In this document: one piece after another, positions 37,096-45,837 of the stretch
Position numbering within the stretch: position 1 is the first letter of the stretch
How the letters are laid out: every line of letters starts with the position of its first letter
NCBI GenBank assembly: GCA_030849065.1
Contig: JASAON010001569.1
Location: 1 to 56,638, forward strand
Reading direction: 5' to 3'
DNA from: Jaenimonas drosophilae
Lineage: Eukaryota > Euglenozoa > Kinetoplastea > Trypanosomatida > Trypanosomatidae
Length of the DNA stretch: 56,638 nt
Notes under the pieces: generated by a model
What the model was told of the DNA's origin: nothing
Seen by the model: the letters and a program-made list of their open reading frames with translations, nothing else
Database searches by the model: none
Made by a program: the position numbers and the translations under genes

Positions 37096-38904
37096 ATGGA
37101 GGAGAGGGCCGACGGTCGCACCCTACGTGAGCAAGCAGAGGTGGAGGGCAGTTTGTTGTATTTTCTTTCACAACACTGCCCCGAGGTGTGCCAGTTGTGG
37201 AATGCTCATCCACTCTTCTCACCAGTGGATGAGGACCTGAAGATGTACTCCGACATTTGTTCTTCCCCATCACTCTTGCTGCGGAAGACGCACGCTGACT
37301 TTGTGTTGAAGCACGTGGATGGCCGGCGCGATTTTTGCATGAGTAGTGCCTTCTACTCCACGCAGCCATGGGTGAGTTACTGGTGCCTCAACGCGGCAGA
37401 TATACTGGGCATCACGGATGAGCTCTACCGAAGTGTGCCGGCCTCTGAGATCGCGGCGTGGGTGATGCGATGCTTAACCATTGACCAAGCTATATCAGAA
37501 ACAACAACAACATCATCATCATCATCCACCCCACAACATGCTGAACGTGGTCTGTTGATGGGCTTTGCTGGTGGCCCAGATGGCCAGATTCCCTTCCTTG
37601 CCTGCACCTACACCGCGGTGTGCTCCTTGGTGATATTGAACGATGCGCAACTTCTTCTTGCATTGCCGCGTGCGGCCATCAAACGCTGGTTGCTGAGCCT
37701 ACGTACACCGGAGGGATCCTTCCGCATGTATCGTGGAGGTGAAGTAGATGTGCGCGCAAGCTACTGCGCTGCCATCATCACGACGCTGCTGCAGCTCGAT
37801 GAGCCGAGCACCTTTGATGATGATGAAGATGGAGCAGATGTACGTGACGTTCCCGTCTTAACTCCGCTGGTGGCGCACTACGTGGCAGGATGCCAAAACG
37901 ATGAAGGTGGCTTCATGCCCAATCACACACACTGCGAGGCGCATGGATCATACACCTTCTTAGCCCTCGCCACTCTCATCATGTGCAAGCAACCGCAGCT
38001 CTGCCAACTGCATTCCCTGCGTCGCTGGCTGGTGAGCTGCCAACAAACATTTGAGGGTGGTTTTACCGGACGCATCAACAAGCTCGTGGATTCCTGCTAC
38101 AGTCACTGGATTGGTGGTTCTCTGAAGTTGTTGGGGGTGTGTGAGGCCTACTTGGAACTGCAACAACGGCAGGCTTCTGGGGCCCAAGGTACGCCAGACA
38201 CAACCCCACTCCTCGCGGCCGATGTTCTGGCACTGGATGAGGTGCAGGTGATTGACGTTCGCCATCTGCAGTGCGTTGATCATGCCGGGTGGGACGCGGT
38301 GGAGAAGAAACGTGCTGCAGAGAAGGATGCAGTGGCCAACTTCTTGGCCAGCAACAACTCAATTGGAGAGGAGGAGGCGCAACATCGGCGCAGCCAGCTT
38401 CGTGAGCTTCGATCACGCATGCTGAGAGCTCATCCATCACCCGGCATGGACATGCATCCGGAGGAGCTGGAGGCGGTGCGGAGCTTTGACTACGCCGAGG
38501 TAGGGCGTGGCTATCACAACCAACGCAAGCTGCAACAGTACATTTTGTGGTGTACCCAACGCAATGGGGGAGGTCTCAGTGATAAGCCCAGCCTGCGTCC
38601 TGACGTGCTTCACAGCTCCGCCTCCTTGTGTGGGTTGAGCTACGCACAGGATCTGGCGGTGAGCCAACACGCCATGGTGGCCAACAACCCGCAGACCTAC
38701 GTTGGCCGCGCTGTGCAACAAGGCTACTTGCCCGGAACGGTGAAGAGCTCCAACGGAAGTGTTGGCGTTGGCGATTATGGTGTTGTTCTTGGTGAGCGAG
38801 GGGCACACACAACCACCGTCCGTGCCGTCAACGCACTCTTCGGCCTCTGCCGCCACCGTGTGGCTGCGGCCTTTGCCGTGTGGGGCCATGCGATTGCATG
38901 CTAA
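37096..38904 (+). CDS. FTB: Protein farnesyltransferase beta subunit
   Basis: The beta subunit carries the active site that attaches farnesyl to the cysteine of C-terminal CaaX boxes; it pairs with an alpha subunit encoded elsewhere. The 602 residues contain the prenyltransferase beta alpha-alpha barrel with several G-G-F/S repeats. Zinc ligands are Asp332 and Cys334 (in V-D-S-C-Y-S) and His506 (in D-V-L-H). The G-G-E-V-D-V-R-A-S-Y-C block and G-G-L-S-D-K-P near residue 492 mark it as farnesyl- rather than geranylgeranyl-transferase. It is much longer than animal FTase beta (about 430), owing to a Ser-rich loop near 135-145, an acidic loop near 238-256 and a large charged insertion at about 358-470 between the Cys and His ligands. 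Such insertions are known in trypanosomatid FTases. ATG is 23 bases after AG 37072-37073; an upstream in-frame GTG was rejected. Confidence 0.95.
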   Translation: MEERADGRTLREQAEVEGSLLYFLSQHCPEVCQLWNAHPLFSPVDEDLKMYSDICSSPSLLLRKTHADFVLKHVDGRRDFCMSSAFYSTQPWVSYWCLNAADILGITDELYRSVPASEIAAWVMRCLTIDQAISETTTTSSSSSTPQHAERGLLMGFAGGPDGQIPFLACTYTAVCSLVILNDAQLLLALPRAAIKRWLLSLRTPEGSFRMYRGGEVDVRASYCAAIITTLLQLDEPSTFDDDEDGADVRDVPVLTPLVAHYVAGCQNDEGGFMPNHTHCEAHGSYTFLALATLIMCKQPQLCQLHSLRRWLVSCQQTFEGGFTGRINKLVDSCYSHWIGGSLKLLGVCEAYLELQQRQASGAQGTPDTTPLLAADVLALDEVQVIDVRHLQCVDHAGWDAVEKKRAAEKDAVANFLASNNSIGEEEAQHRRSQLRELRSRMLRAHPSPGMDMHPEELEAVRSFDYAEVGRGYHNQRKLQQYILWCTQRNGGGLSDKPSLRPDVLHSSASLCGLSYAQDLAVSQHAMVANNPQTYVGRAVQQGYLPGTVKSSNGSVGVGDYGVVLGERGAHTTTVRAVNALFGLCRHRVAAAFAVWGHAIAC

Positions 38905-39163
38905 GACGACGACGAATGCTGCATCAACATTCATAACAGGGCTCACACACAACACATCAGCGCACAACTTGAAACAACACACACTTCTACTCCCCGTGCA
39001 TATGCATCAACACTCCTCTCTTCGTCTTCTCTTTGGTGTCTGTGTGTGTGTGCGTAGAAAGGTACTCGTGCAGTGCAAATCACCGGCGTAGAGCTCTTCA
39101 GCCGGTTGCTTCCGCCGAGATCCACATTGATTTATCGCCGTTCTTCTACTGTGTGAGACGATC

Positions 39164-41695
39164 ATGGCGGCCACAGATGCTAGCGATGCCTCCATCGCCC
39201 AACTCAGCCGAAGCGCCTTTGAGGTACGTCCGTGGATCAATGCCGCGCTCGACGCAATACCCCCAGTGGAGGCTGACAGCTCCGCCGCTGCCGACGAGGC
39301 CAGAGTTGCTGCACTCCTCCATCGTGTTGTGGCACATCGCCAACACGTGAACGCCACTGTGGAGGACATCATATCACAGACAACGGTACGACTGCCGCGC
39401 GCGACGCTCGAGCTCTCGCGCATGGCCCAGGAATCGCAGGAGCTTCGCACGCAATTGCAAAGCATCTCAGACAAGGTGGCTCCGCTGCTTCGACCCACTG
39501 CCGATGCAGATGCTGCAACACCAAGAACAACAGCACCTGCTGGAGATGATGGTGGTGTGGTGGAGGAGCAGGCCTACGTTGGCCGTTTACGAGCTCTACG
39601 CACCTCTCACGTCAAGCTGCAACGATGCACCACGGTGATCAACAAGGTCCTCCGCGTGGATGCCTTGATGCAGCAGCTGAATACCGAGGTGAAACAACTC
39701 CAGCGCGGGGATGTTGGCTCAGCCACCGTCAGCGTGGCGTCTGTGGCGGCGGTGGTGGGTGAGGTGAAGGCCTTGTTGGGGGAGCTCTGCCTCTTTGACC
39801 CGCACTACGGCACCTCGCAGCGTGAGAGCTTGCATCAGTACGAACAATTTGTGGAAAAGGCGTTGGAGGAGGACTGCGTACGTAGCCTCACCGCGCACGA
39901 TGTGCAGATTGCCGCAGAACGTTTGCAGTCATTGAAGGCCATTGGTCGTGAGGAGTGTGTGTTGCAACGCTATGCCATCAACATCACCTCCTCCTCGGTG
40001 GAATCCATGAAGCGCCTGCTCGGGCAGAGCGGAGGCACGGCCAACAACCGTCCTCCATCCCTCGCCGATGCAGCCATGTTGCTGCGTCAACGCATCATGC
40101 CCGATATCTTGGCCACGCTGCAGCGCGAAGCGGATTTTATCGCCAAACTAGAGCAAACAACACTGAAGCATCCGCAACAACCATCATCATCTGGCCAAGC
40201 CAACGATGTCAGCGAGGAGAAGAAGACGTCCGAGCTGCCTGCTGCGCTGCAGCACTGTATTGATGCTCTTACAAGCTCGTTGCGCGACTGCCTCACCTCT
40301 CCACTTCAACGCGCCACGAACAACGATGATGTGCTGGCGTGTCTCGAGGCTCTCCGTGGTGCCTGTGGCGCTCCAACGGCCTCCCTTGTCCATGATGATG
40401 ATTCATCGCTCTTGGCTCGCACCTCTGCCGCAGCTCAACGCGCCATGTTGGCCGTCGTTGCCTCTGCCGATGGTGTGGCGCCGGCATTCGTTGAGCGCAT
40501 TCGTCAGCGTGTGGAGAGTGAGGTCCTCCTCCTCGCCTCGGCAGAGCCCATTGATTTTGTTGGAGAGGGCCGTACGCACACATCCTCCGCTGGTGTTGCT
40601 GAGTATGACGGCCTTGCTGCTGCCATGGCACGCGGCGGCACACAACTTCTTCTCTTTGTGGGCCGTCGCGAGGCCGAGGCCGCGCTGCACGTGTGGCGGC
40701 AGCTTCTGGAAGAGAAGCTTCTGGCCTCCTTCGCGCCGCCATCTCCATGGCCAGCCGGTGTGCCGGTACGTCCAGCGTACCTCCTCGCCATCTTGGCTCG
40801 GATGGAGCTCCGTGCGAAGGCTGGCCTCCATCTCTGCCGCAACCAGCTTGAGGCCGCCCTCCGCAGCAGCAGCGCGCTGCACACCTTTGGGGTGGATGGC
40901 AGCAGCACAGCGGAGGATCTCGTGATGTGGTTGGCCACGAACGTGTGGGAGCCGCTGCGCCTCCGACTGAGCGGCCACGCCTCCGACTTGGAGAGGCTCG
41001 TTATGGATGCCCTTCTTCAGCCCTTGACAGAAAAGGTTAGCGGCTATCGTGCCATGCCGTTGTGGGTGGCGGCACACTCCACCAACGTGTCCGTGGCGGA
41101 GATGAACGCATCGCCAACATGCTCATCATCGTCGCCGCTTCTTACCACCGCCTACTCCGCCGGAGGTGCGGCGCAGAGCCCGTCGGTGCGAGACCTCGGC
41201 GAGGCCATCATGGAGCTCCCGCTGACGCTGGAATCCTTGTGCAGCCGTGCAAGCAGCCATCAAGAGGCGGAGCAGGCGTGGCTCGAGCAGCTCACCATGG
41301 CGTGGCTGGTGAATCTCGCCGAAGGTGCCGTGTCTGACTTTGTGGAGAGCCAAGTTCTGCCAACACGAATGGATTTTGTGGTGGCGGGCTTAAACAACAA
41401 CAACAACAACAAGGAAGAAGGTGCCTCGATAGCTTCATCCGGTATAGAGAGCCATGCGCTGCATCAGCTCTCGGCAGCGTGGATGCGGCTGCGCTCCGAT
41501 TTGGAGTACCTCCGCGACATTCTTTCTGCCGTGAGCGAGGATCGCCTCACGCAACTGGAAGAAGTGGTGGAGCAGCTGCAGGCACTGCCACCTCCATCGA
41601 CGGCAGAGCTTGTGGCGCCCTTCACCGTTCGTGAGATGCTGGCCCGACATTCGGTGCATCGCGCGAGATCAGCTTCACCGGCCACGGCTGCGTAG
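39164..41695 (+). CDS. COG7: Conserved oligomeric Golgi complex subunit 7
   Basis: COG7 is part of lobe B of the COG tether that captures vesicles recycling within the Golgi. The 843-residue product opens with F-E-V-R-P-W-I-N-A-A, which matches the conserved N-terminal block of COG7 (F-D-V-K-x-W-I-N-A-A). A coiled coil follows at about 45-110, another at about 130-180, and the rest is a helical rod typical of COG and exocyst subunits. Low-complexity loops (Ala/Asp near 112-125, Ser/Gln near 335-350, Asn-rich near 744-750) are insertions. Length is close to animal COG7 (about 770). The call rests mainly on the N-terminal block and overall architecture. ATG is seven bases after AG 39156-39157. 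Confidence 0.8.
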   Translation: MAATDASDASIAQLSRSAFEVRPWINAALDAIPPVEADSSAAADEARVAALLHRVVAHRQHVNATVEDIISQTTVRLPRATLELSRMAQESQELRTQLQSISDKVAPLLRPTADADAATPRTTAPAGDDGGVVEEQAYVGRLRALRTSHVKLQRCTTVINKVLRVDALMQQLNTEVKQLQRGDVGSATVSVASVAAVVGEVKALLGELCLFDPHYGTSQRESLHQYEQFVEKALEEDCVRSLTAHDVQIAAERLQSLKAIGREECVLQRYAINITSSSVESMKRLLGQSGGTANNRPPSLADAAMLLRQRIMPDILATLQREADFIAKLEQTTLKHPQQPSSSGQANDVSEEKKTSELPAALQHCIDALTSSLRDCLTSPLQRATNNDDVLACLEALRGACGAPTASLVHDDDSSLLARTSAAAQRAMLAVVASADGVAPAFVERIRQRVESEVLLLASAEPIDFVGEGRTHTSSAGVAEYDGLAAAMARGGTQLLLFVGRREAEAALHVWRQLLEEKLLASFAPPSPWPAGVPVRPAYLLAILARMELRAKAGLHLCRNQLEAALRSSSALHTFGVDGSSTAEDLVMWLATNVWEPLRLRLSGHASDLERLVMDALLQPLTEKVSGYRAMPLWVAAHSTNVSVAEMNASPTCSSSSPLLTTAYSAGGAAQSPSVRDLGEAIMELPLTLESLCSRASSHQEAEQAWLEQLTMAWLVNLAEGAVSDFVESQVLPTRMDFVVAGLNNNNNNKEEGASIASSGIESHALHQLSAAWMRLRSDLEYLRDILSAVSEDRLTQLEEVVEQLQALPPPSTAELVAPFTVREMLARHSVHRARSASPATAA

Positions 41696-41840
41696 TGATA
41701 ATGATGTGTTGTTGTGTGTGTGTTGCAGCCATCTCTCATACTGTTTGTGGAGGTTCCTTTGTAGGGCTGATTTAGGATACCGTGTTGGCGTGGCCTCGCA
41801 CGCTCACATGTATCCATGTTCCTGTACTCTCTACGTCCAT

Positions 41841-41870
41841 CTATCATCATCATCATCATCATCATCTCCT
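41841..41870 (+). repeat. (ATC)n trinucleotide repeat, non-coding
   Basis: About nine ATC units lie just upstream of the PhoD-like gene. They are C/T-rich enough to act in the polypyrimidine signal. The same triplet repeat occurs inside several coding regions nearby. Confidence 0.8.
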
Positions 41871-41906
41871 CACTGTTGAAGGTTAGGCAAGGTCTTCTTA
41901 CCACAC

Positions 41907-43736
41907 ATGATGCAGCGCACAACGCAACCGCTTCTGTTTCTGCTTATGGCAGTGGCGCTACTCATTATGGGCGATGTTGCCGGAGCATCCCGATCCCTCC
42001 TCCACATCACCTTCGTGAGCGGCAATCAGATCAACGCCGATCAGTCTTTTTGGACGTCGGTCATTCACACAACCGTTCAGCGCGAGATGCGATCAGCAAC
42101 GGCAACAACAGATGCGTTGCTGTGGCTCGGCAACCCCATCGAACGCCCATCAGCAAATACAAAACCATCCGCCAATGATAATGAGGTGAGTGATGCAGAT
42201 CTCCAGCACAGCGAGGAGGTGGCGAAGCAGTACATGCGCCTACGCCACAATCCCCACTACGCTGCATTTGTTGGCACGAACACAAACGGTGATGAAAATG
42301 ATGGCGTTGCTGCATCTGGTCCTGCACAGATTCTTGGTGTGTGGGATGCCAATGAAGTGGAAGTGGGTGGTGATTTGGCCCGTGACCACCCACAACGTAC
42401 GGCCGCCATCAAGGACGCCTACCTCTCCACCATGTTGCGGCTGCCTACATCCGTGATGGAGGATCTTCGGACGCGTCAGGCCAACTTTTATTGGAGTGGC
42501 CTACCCGCACCTGCGGAGAGCGCCTTGGCACATCACTTTGTGTACGGCATCTGCGTCGTGGCGCTTGACCTCTTCACCGCGAGGGGCCCATGGACCCACT
42601 TGGGGGAGCTTCTTCATCTCTTTGATGAGCACAAGATGAATGAGGCCGGCTATCCGATGCATCGGACGGTCGAGAGAAACACCACCGACCTCCTCGGTGA
42701 GGAGCAGTGGGCATGGCTGGAGGAGCTCATGCGTACACGCCTCTCATCACGAGCTCCAACATCATCATCATCATCTTCACGCAAGCATTGTGCCATGACC
42801 ATCATTGCCTCACCGTGGCAGCTCCTCCTGAATGACAACAAGGCAAATGTGGGCTGGGACCTCCTCCCGGCCGCACGTACACGTCTGTTGGCCATGATGA
42901 AGCAGTGGGAGGTGGAGCGTGTGGTGATCCTCTCCGGCCATGCAGAAGCTGGTGAGGTGGGCGAGGTGATGCGCGCCGCGGAGCGCGACGTGCACCCTCA
43001 TGGCATCCTGGGCCTCTACACACGGCGTATGCCCATCTCCTCCATCACAAAGGCCGCGGCGGAGTTGTTGCCGGTTGAGGGCGCCCTTTTGGAGGTGACG
43101 AGCTCCGGCCTCACCAAGGCGGTTTCGGAAGTGGCGGTGGTGGGGAAGTGGTATGAGATGGCAACACGGGCAACTGTGCGGGAGGATGGAGAGGCCAACT
43201 CCATCATCCCACGCTATCTTCATGTACGTCGGCGCACCACGGCGGTACGCAACTTTGGCACACTTCAGCTCCGCGCCAACGGTGCAGAGCGCGCAGATGC
43301 CAGTGTGCAGGAGGTGCTGGCCTCGACGGAGCTCAGTGTAGCCGTCCACGGCATCAACGATGGCGTGGATCTTCTGCGCTATGTGGCAATGCTCAATGAG
43401 CTGCCGAGCTACCATCGTGATGATGATGATGATGATGATGTTGCAGCAACCACGGAACAGGTGGACCATGTGCTGCCACAATTCACCGTCTTCAACACAC
43501 CTGGTGAGTTCCCGCCGCTGAAGCAGTGGGCGTTGGAGCATGAATGTGCGGAGCTTCCCTGTGAAGGTAGCACCATGGTGCTCTACGCAAAAGTAGGGAT
43601 AACTGTGGCGGCCTTGGTTGGTGTGCCACTCCTTACCATCCTCCTCGCCTTCCGCAACGGTTGGATTCGCTGGCCAACAAGAGGAGACCAATCCGCACCA
43701 CCACCAACGAGGTCCACTAAAGTGAAGACGGATTAG
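41907..43736 (+). CDS. Type I membrane protein with PhoD-like phosphatase fold lacking catalytic residues
   Basis: The 609-residue protein has a signal peptide (hydrophobic core about 8-25), a lumenal or extracellular domain and one membrane span at about 561-585 followed by a short basic cytoplasmic tail. The domain carries the landmarks of the PhoD/metallophosphoesterase family in order: an F-V-S-G-N strand near 35, L-W-L-G-N near 70, G-V-W-D-A-N-E at 144-150, S-P-W-Q near 301 and V-V-I-L-S-G-H-A-E at 339-347. In active enzymes these are G-S-C-N, G-D, W-D-D-H-D and S-G-D-x-H; here the metal-binding Asp and His residues are mostly replaced, so it is probably a pseudoenzyme. Ser-rich and Asp-rich homopolymers lie near 289 and 502-509. 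Surface or endomembrane location is inferred. Relationship to PhoD is by motif alignment only. Confidence 0.72.
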   Translation: MMQRTTQPLLFLLMAVALLIMGDVAGASRSLLHITFVSGNQINADQSFWTSVIHTTVQREMRSATATTDALLWLGNPIERPSANTKPSANDNEVSDADLQHSEEVAKQYMRLRHNPHYAAFVGTNTNGDENDGVAASGPAQILGVWDANEVEVGGDLARDHPQRTAAIKDAYLSTMLRLPTSVMEDLRTRQANFYWSGLPAPAESALAHHFVYGICVVALDLFTARGPWTHLGELLHLFDEHKMNEAGYPMHRTVERNTTDLLGEEQWAWLEELMRTRLSSRAPTSSSSSSRKHCAMTIIASPWQLLLNDNKANVGWDLLPAARTRLLAMMKQWEVERVVILSGHAEAGEVGEVMRAAERDVHPHGILGLYTRRMPISSITKAAAELLPVEGALLEVTSSGLTKAVSEVAVVGKWYEMATRATVREDGEANSIIPRYLHVRRRTTAVRNFGTLQLRANGAERADASVQEVLASTELSVAVHGINDGVDLLRYVAMLNELPSYHRDDDDDDDVAATTEQVDHVLPQFTVFNTPGEFPPLKQWALEHECAELPCEGSTMVLYAKVGITVAALVGVPLLTILLAFRNGWIRWPTRGDQSAPPPTRSTKVKTD

Positions 43737-43972
43737 TGCCCTCTTCAGCAACCACACACACACACACATACACGAATACGTAACAACACACAGTTGTGGT
43801 AGCAAAACACCGTGAACGTGCCCTATTTTTTTGTTTTTTTTGCCTTTTTATTGTTGTGTTTGGTTCTCTTCGTCATCTTCTTTCGTGTTGATCTCCTCCA
43901 CACACACACACGCACGCATCTTTGATGCTGATGTAGCCTCACAAAAGTCATTGAGAAGGAATTTCTTCACCG

Positions 43973-45205
43973 ATGCATTCGGAACAGTTTGATATTATCA
44001 CCAACCCACAGGGTGGAAGTACTCTCTCCATCCGTCTTGCCTGTGCCACAGCGATGGAGCACTACACACGTACCCAACATGCACCTCACGATGCACGCCA
44101 CTCCGCCACTTCAACGTCTAGCGGCCAAGAAGGAGTGGAGGAGGCCTGCAGCACAGGGCTTCGTGTGTATGAAGGGGCCCAGGTTCTCGCGGCATTCCTC
44201 TTTTGTTTCGGCCGCAGCCTAATGCCTCCATCTGCTTATGCCCCATCTACATCATCCATCAGCCACAATACGGCTGCTCCCCGCTCATCATCTCCACGTC
44301 AGTCGGTGCTCGTTGAGCTTGGATGTGGTTGCGGCTTGGCGGGCTTCGTGCTCAGCCATGTTCTACGCTCTATGCGCACACCCACAACCACCGCTGGAGG
44401 TGATGTGGATGATGAAACAATTCCTCGCCACGCCATCATTTTCTCCGATGCCTCTCTTGACTGCCTCTCCCTTGTGCGTAGCAGCGGGGAGCTGAGTGGC
44501 ATGTCTGTGGTGGATGGATCATCATCATCATCATCATCATCCGCACGTGAGCTGGCTCATGTTCCCGAACGCATCACCTTTCCGCTGGAATGGAGTGAAG
44601 ACGGCATTCATGTGCTGCAACAACGTGTGACGCGCACCTCTTGTGCCGCCACCTCATTAGACGTGGTGTTTGGCTCGGACTTGCTCTACTACCGTGTGGA
44701 TGTGGAGCAGCTCATGCGCACCTGCGTTGGCTTGTTGCACCAAGGTGGTTCCTCGTCCGTGGAGGATGGCGTGGCAGAGCCACGTTGTGTTGTTCTTGCC
44801 CATTACATGCGCATTCCTGATGGGCAGCGGCTTCTCGCACGTCATGCCCGCGCCATGGGCCTCCACGTTGCCAATGTGCCGCTCACCGCCTTCCTCTCGT
44901 CGGAGCTCATCCACGAACGCTGTTGGGGAGGCTTCGAAGTGGTGTGCATGGCAACCTCAACAACAACAGCAACAAAAACGGCAGCATCCGGTGATGATGC
45001 TTCTGAGGCGGCAGACGTTGAGGCGATGAAGGCCATCTTCTCCTCACGTGCATCTGCGCTGACCTCATGGGGTGCGGCAGACGATGCGCACGATGCGTTG
45101 GCCTTGGCCAGCTCACTACTGCCCTACCCCTCCACCATTCTCAACGCACGCGCCATCTGCAGCGATGTGGATGATGCGGCCAACTTCCTTCACACAATGC
45201 TCTAA
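43973..45205 (+). CDS. Class I methyltransferase, METTL21/lysine-methyltransferase-like
   Basis: The 410-residue protein has the SAM-binding motif I E115-L-G-C-G-C-G-L-A-G, preceded by G-L-R-V-Y-E-G-A near residue 63, and the post-I/motif IV D230-V-V-F-G-S-D236-L-L-Y-Y. This combination is characteristic of the Methyltransf_16 family, which methylates lysines of elongation factors and chaperones. Here Cys occupies two positions in the G-rich loop. Low-complexity insertions (Ser/Pro-rich at 83-110, Thr/Gly/Asp-rich at about 136-146, polySer at 183-190) separate the core motifs. About 75 residues follow the Rossmann core, an extra helical tail. Substrate unknown. ATG 43973 lies 37 bases after AG 43935-43936. 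Confidence 0.87.
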   Translation: MHSEQFDIITNPQGGSTLSIRLACATAMEHYTRTQHAPHDARHSATSTSSGQEGVEEACSTGLRVYEGAQVLAAFLFCFGRSLMPPSAYAPSTSSISHNTAAPRSSSPRQSVLVELGCGCGLAGFVLSHVLRSMRTPTTTAGGDVDDETIPRHAIIFSDASLDCLSLVRSSGELSGMSVVDGSSSSSSSSARELAHVPERITFPLEWSEDGIHVLQQRVTRTSCAATSLDVVFGSDLLYYRVDVEQLMRTCVGLLHQGGSSSVEDGVAEPRCVVLAHYMRIPDGQRLLARHARAMGLHVANVPLTAFLSSELIHERCWGGFEVVCMATSTTTATKTAASGDDASEAADVEAMKAIFSSRASALTSWGAADDAHDALALASSLLPYPSTILNARAICSDVDDAANFLHTML

Positions 45206-45384
45206 CCGCACGTACACATGCATCATCATCATGAGTGTGTGGATGCGTATAATCATCAACAAGCAACATCATGGATCTGAAGTTGCTGTGTTCTGGATAT
45301 TTTTCAGCACCTCCACAACTTCGTCATCCTCTTCATCTTCATGCCAACAATACATACATGTATGTGTGTGTTTGTAGGAACCAC

Positions 45385-45588
45385 ATGGAAGGTTGCTCAC
45401 TCACCCCCGTTAATCCAGCCAACGCAGAGGACCTGGAGCGGGAGCGGAACCAAGCGTGGATGGAGGAGCAGGCCAAATGGCCGACCACCACAAACACACG
45501 AAGTGCGGATGGAGTAGAGGTAGAGGGGCCAAACATCTGCCATTACCTCGCGCACGCACCCGCCCCACACATCCTCCCCGATGCATGA
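45385..45588 (+). CDS. Small hypothetical protein, 67 residues
   Basis: A 67-codon frame starts at ATG 45385, eight bases after a TTTGTAG splice acceptor (AG 45376-45377), and ends with TGA at 45586-45588. A pyrimidine-rich stretch at 45317-45340 precedes it, and the next gene has its own separate tract and acceptor at 45691-45722, as expected if this is a transcription unit of its own. The peptide has a charged helical segment (residues about 13-30, E-D-L-E-R-E-R-N-Q-A) and a Pro/His-rich end. It has no membrane span or signal. No family is recognised, although small mitochondrial-complex subunits are of this size. Confidence 0.6.
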   Translation: MEGCSLTPVNPANAEDLERERNQAWMEEQAKWPTTTNTRSADGVEVEGPNICHYLAHAPAPHILPDA

Positions 45589-45630
45589 ATCCATCTCATC
45601 AGATGCAGGACTACCCTTCCATGCTCTACA

Positions 45631-45650
45631 CACACACACACACACACACA
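45631..45650 (+). repeat. (CA)n microsatellite
   Basis: Ten uninterrupted CA units lie between the small gene and the following splice acceptor. Shorter CA runs occur at 10984-10997, 43754-43770, 52179-52194 and 53288-53304. Confidence 0.85.
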
Positions 45651-45837
45651 GCATATATATATCCACATGTTCGTTGCTTGATCAAGATGCTTCTTCATCA
45701 TCTTCTTCTCCTTTTTTTGTAGCTCAGTTGCCGAAGATCACCGCCACACACAACTATCTATCGTTGGCGGTGAGTACTTGGTGCATTCATCACCATCATC
45801 ATCACCATCTTTTTCACCACGTAGTGTGCCAGTTAGC

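Noticed and set aside
42810..43805. 331-codon minus-strand frame over the PhoD-like gene
   Set aside because: It overlaps a gene with signal peptide, fold motifs and membrane anchor; its product is His/Cys-rich with no recognisable pattern.
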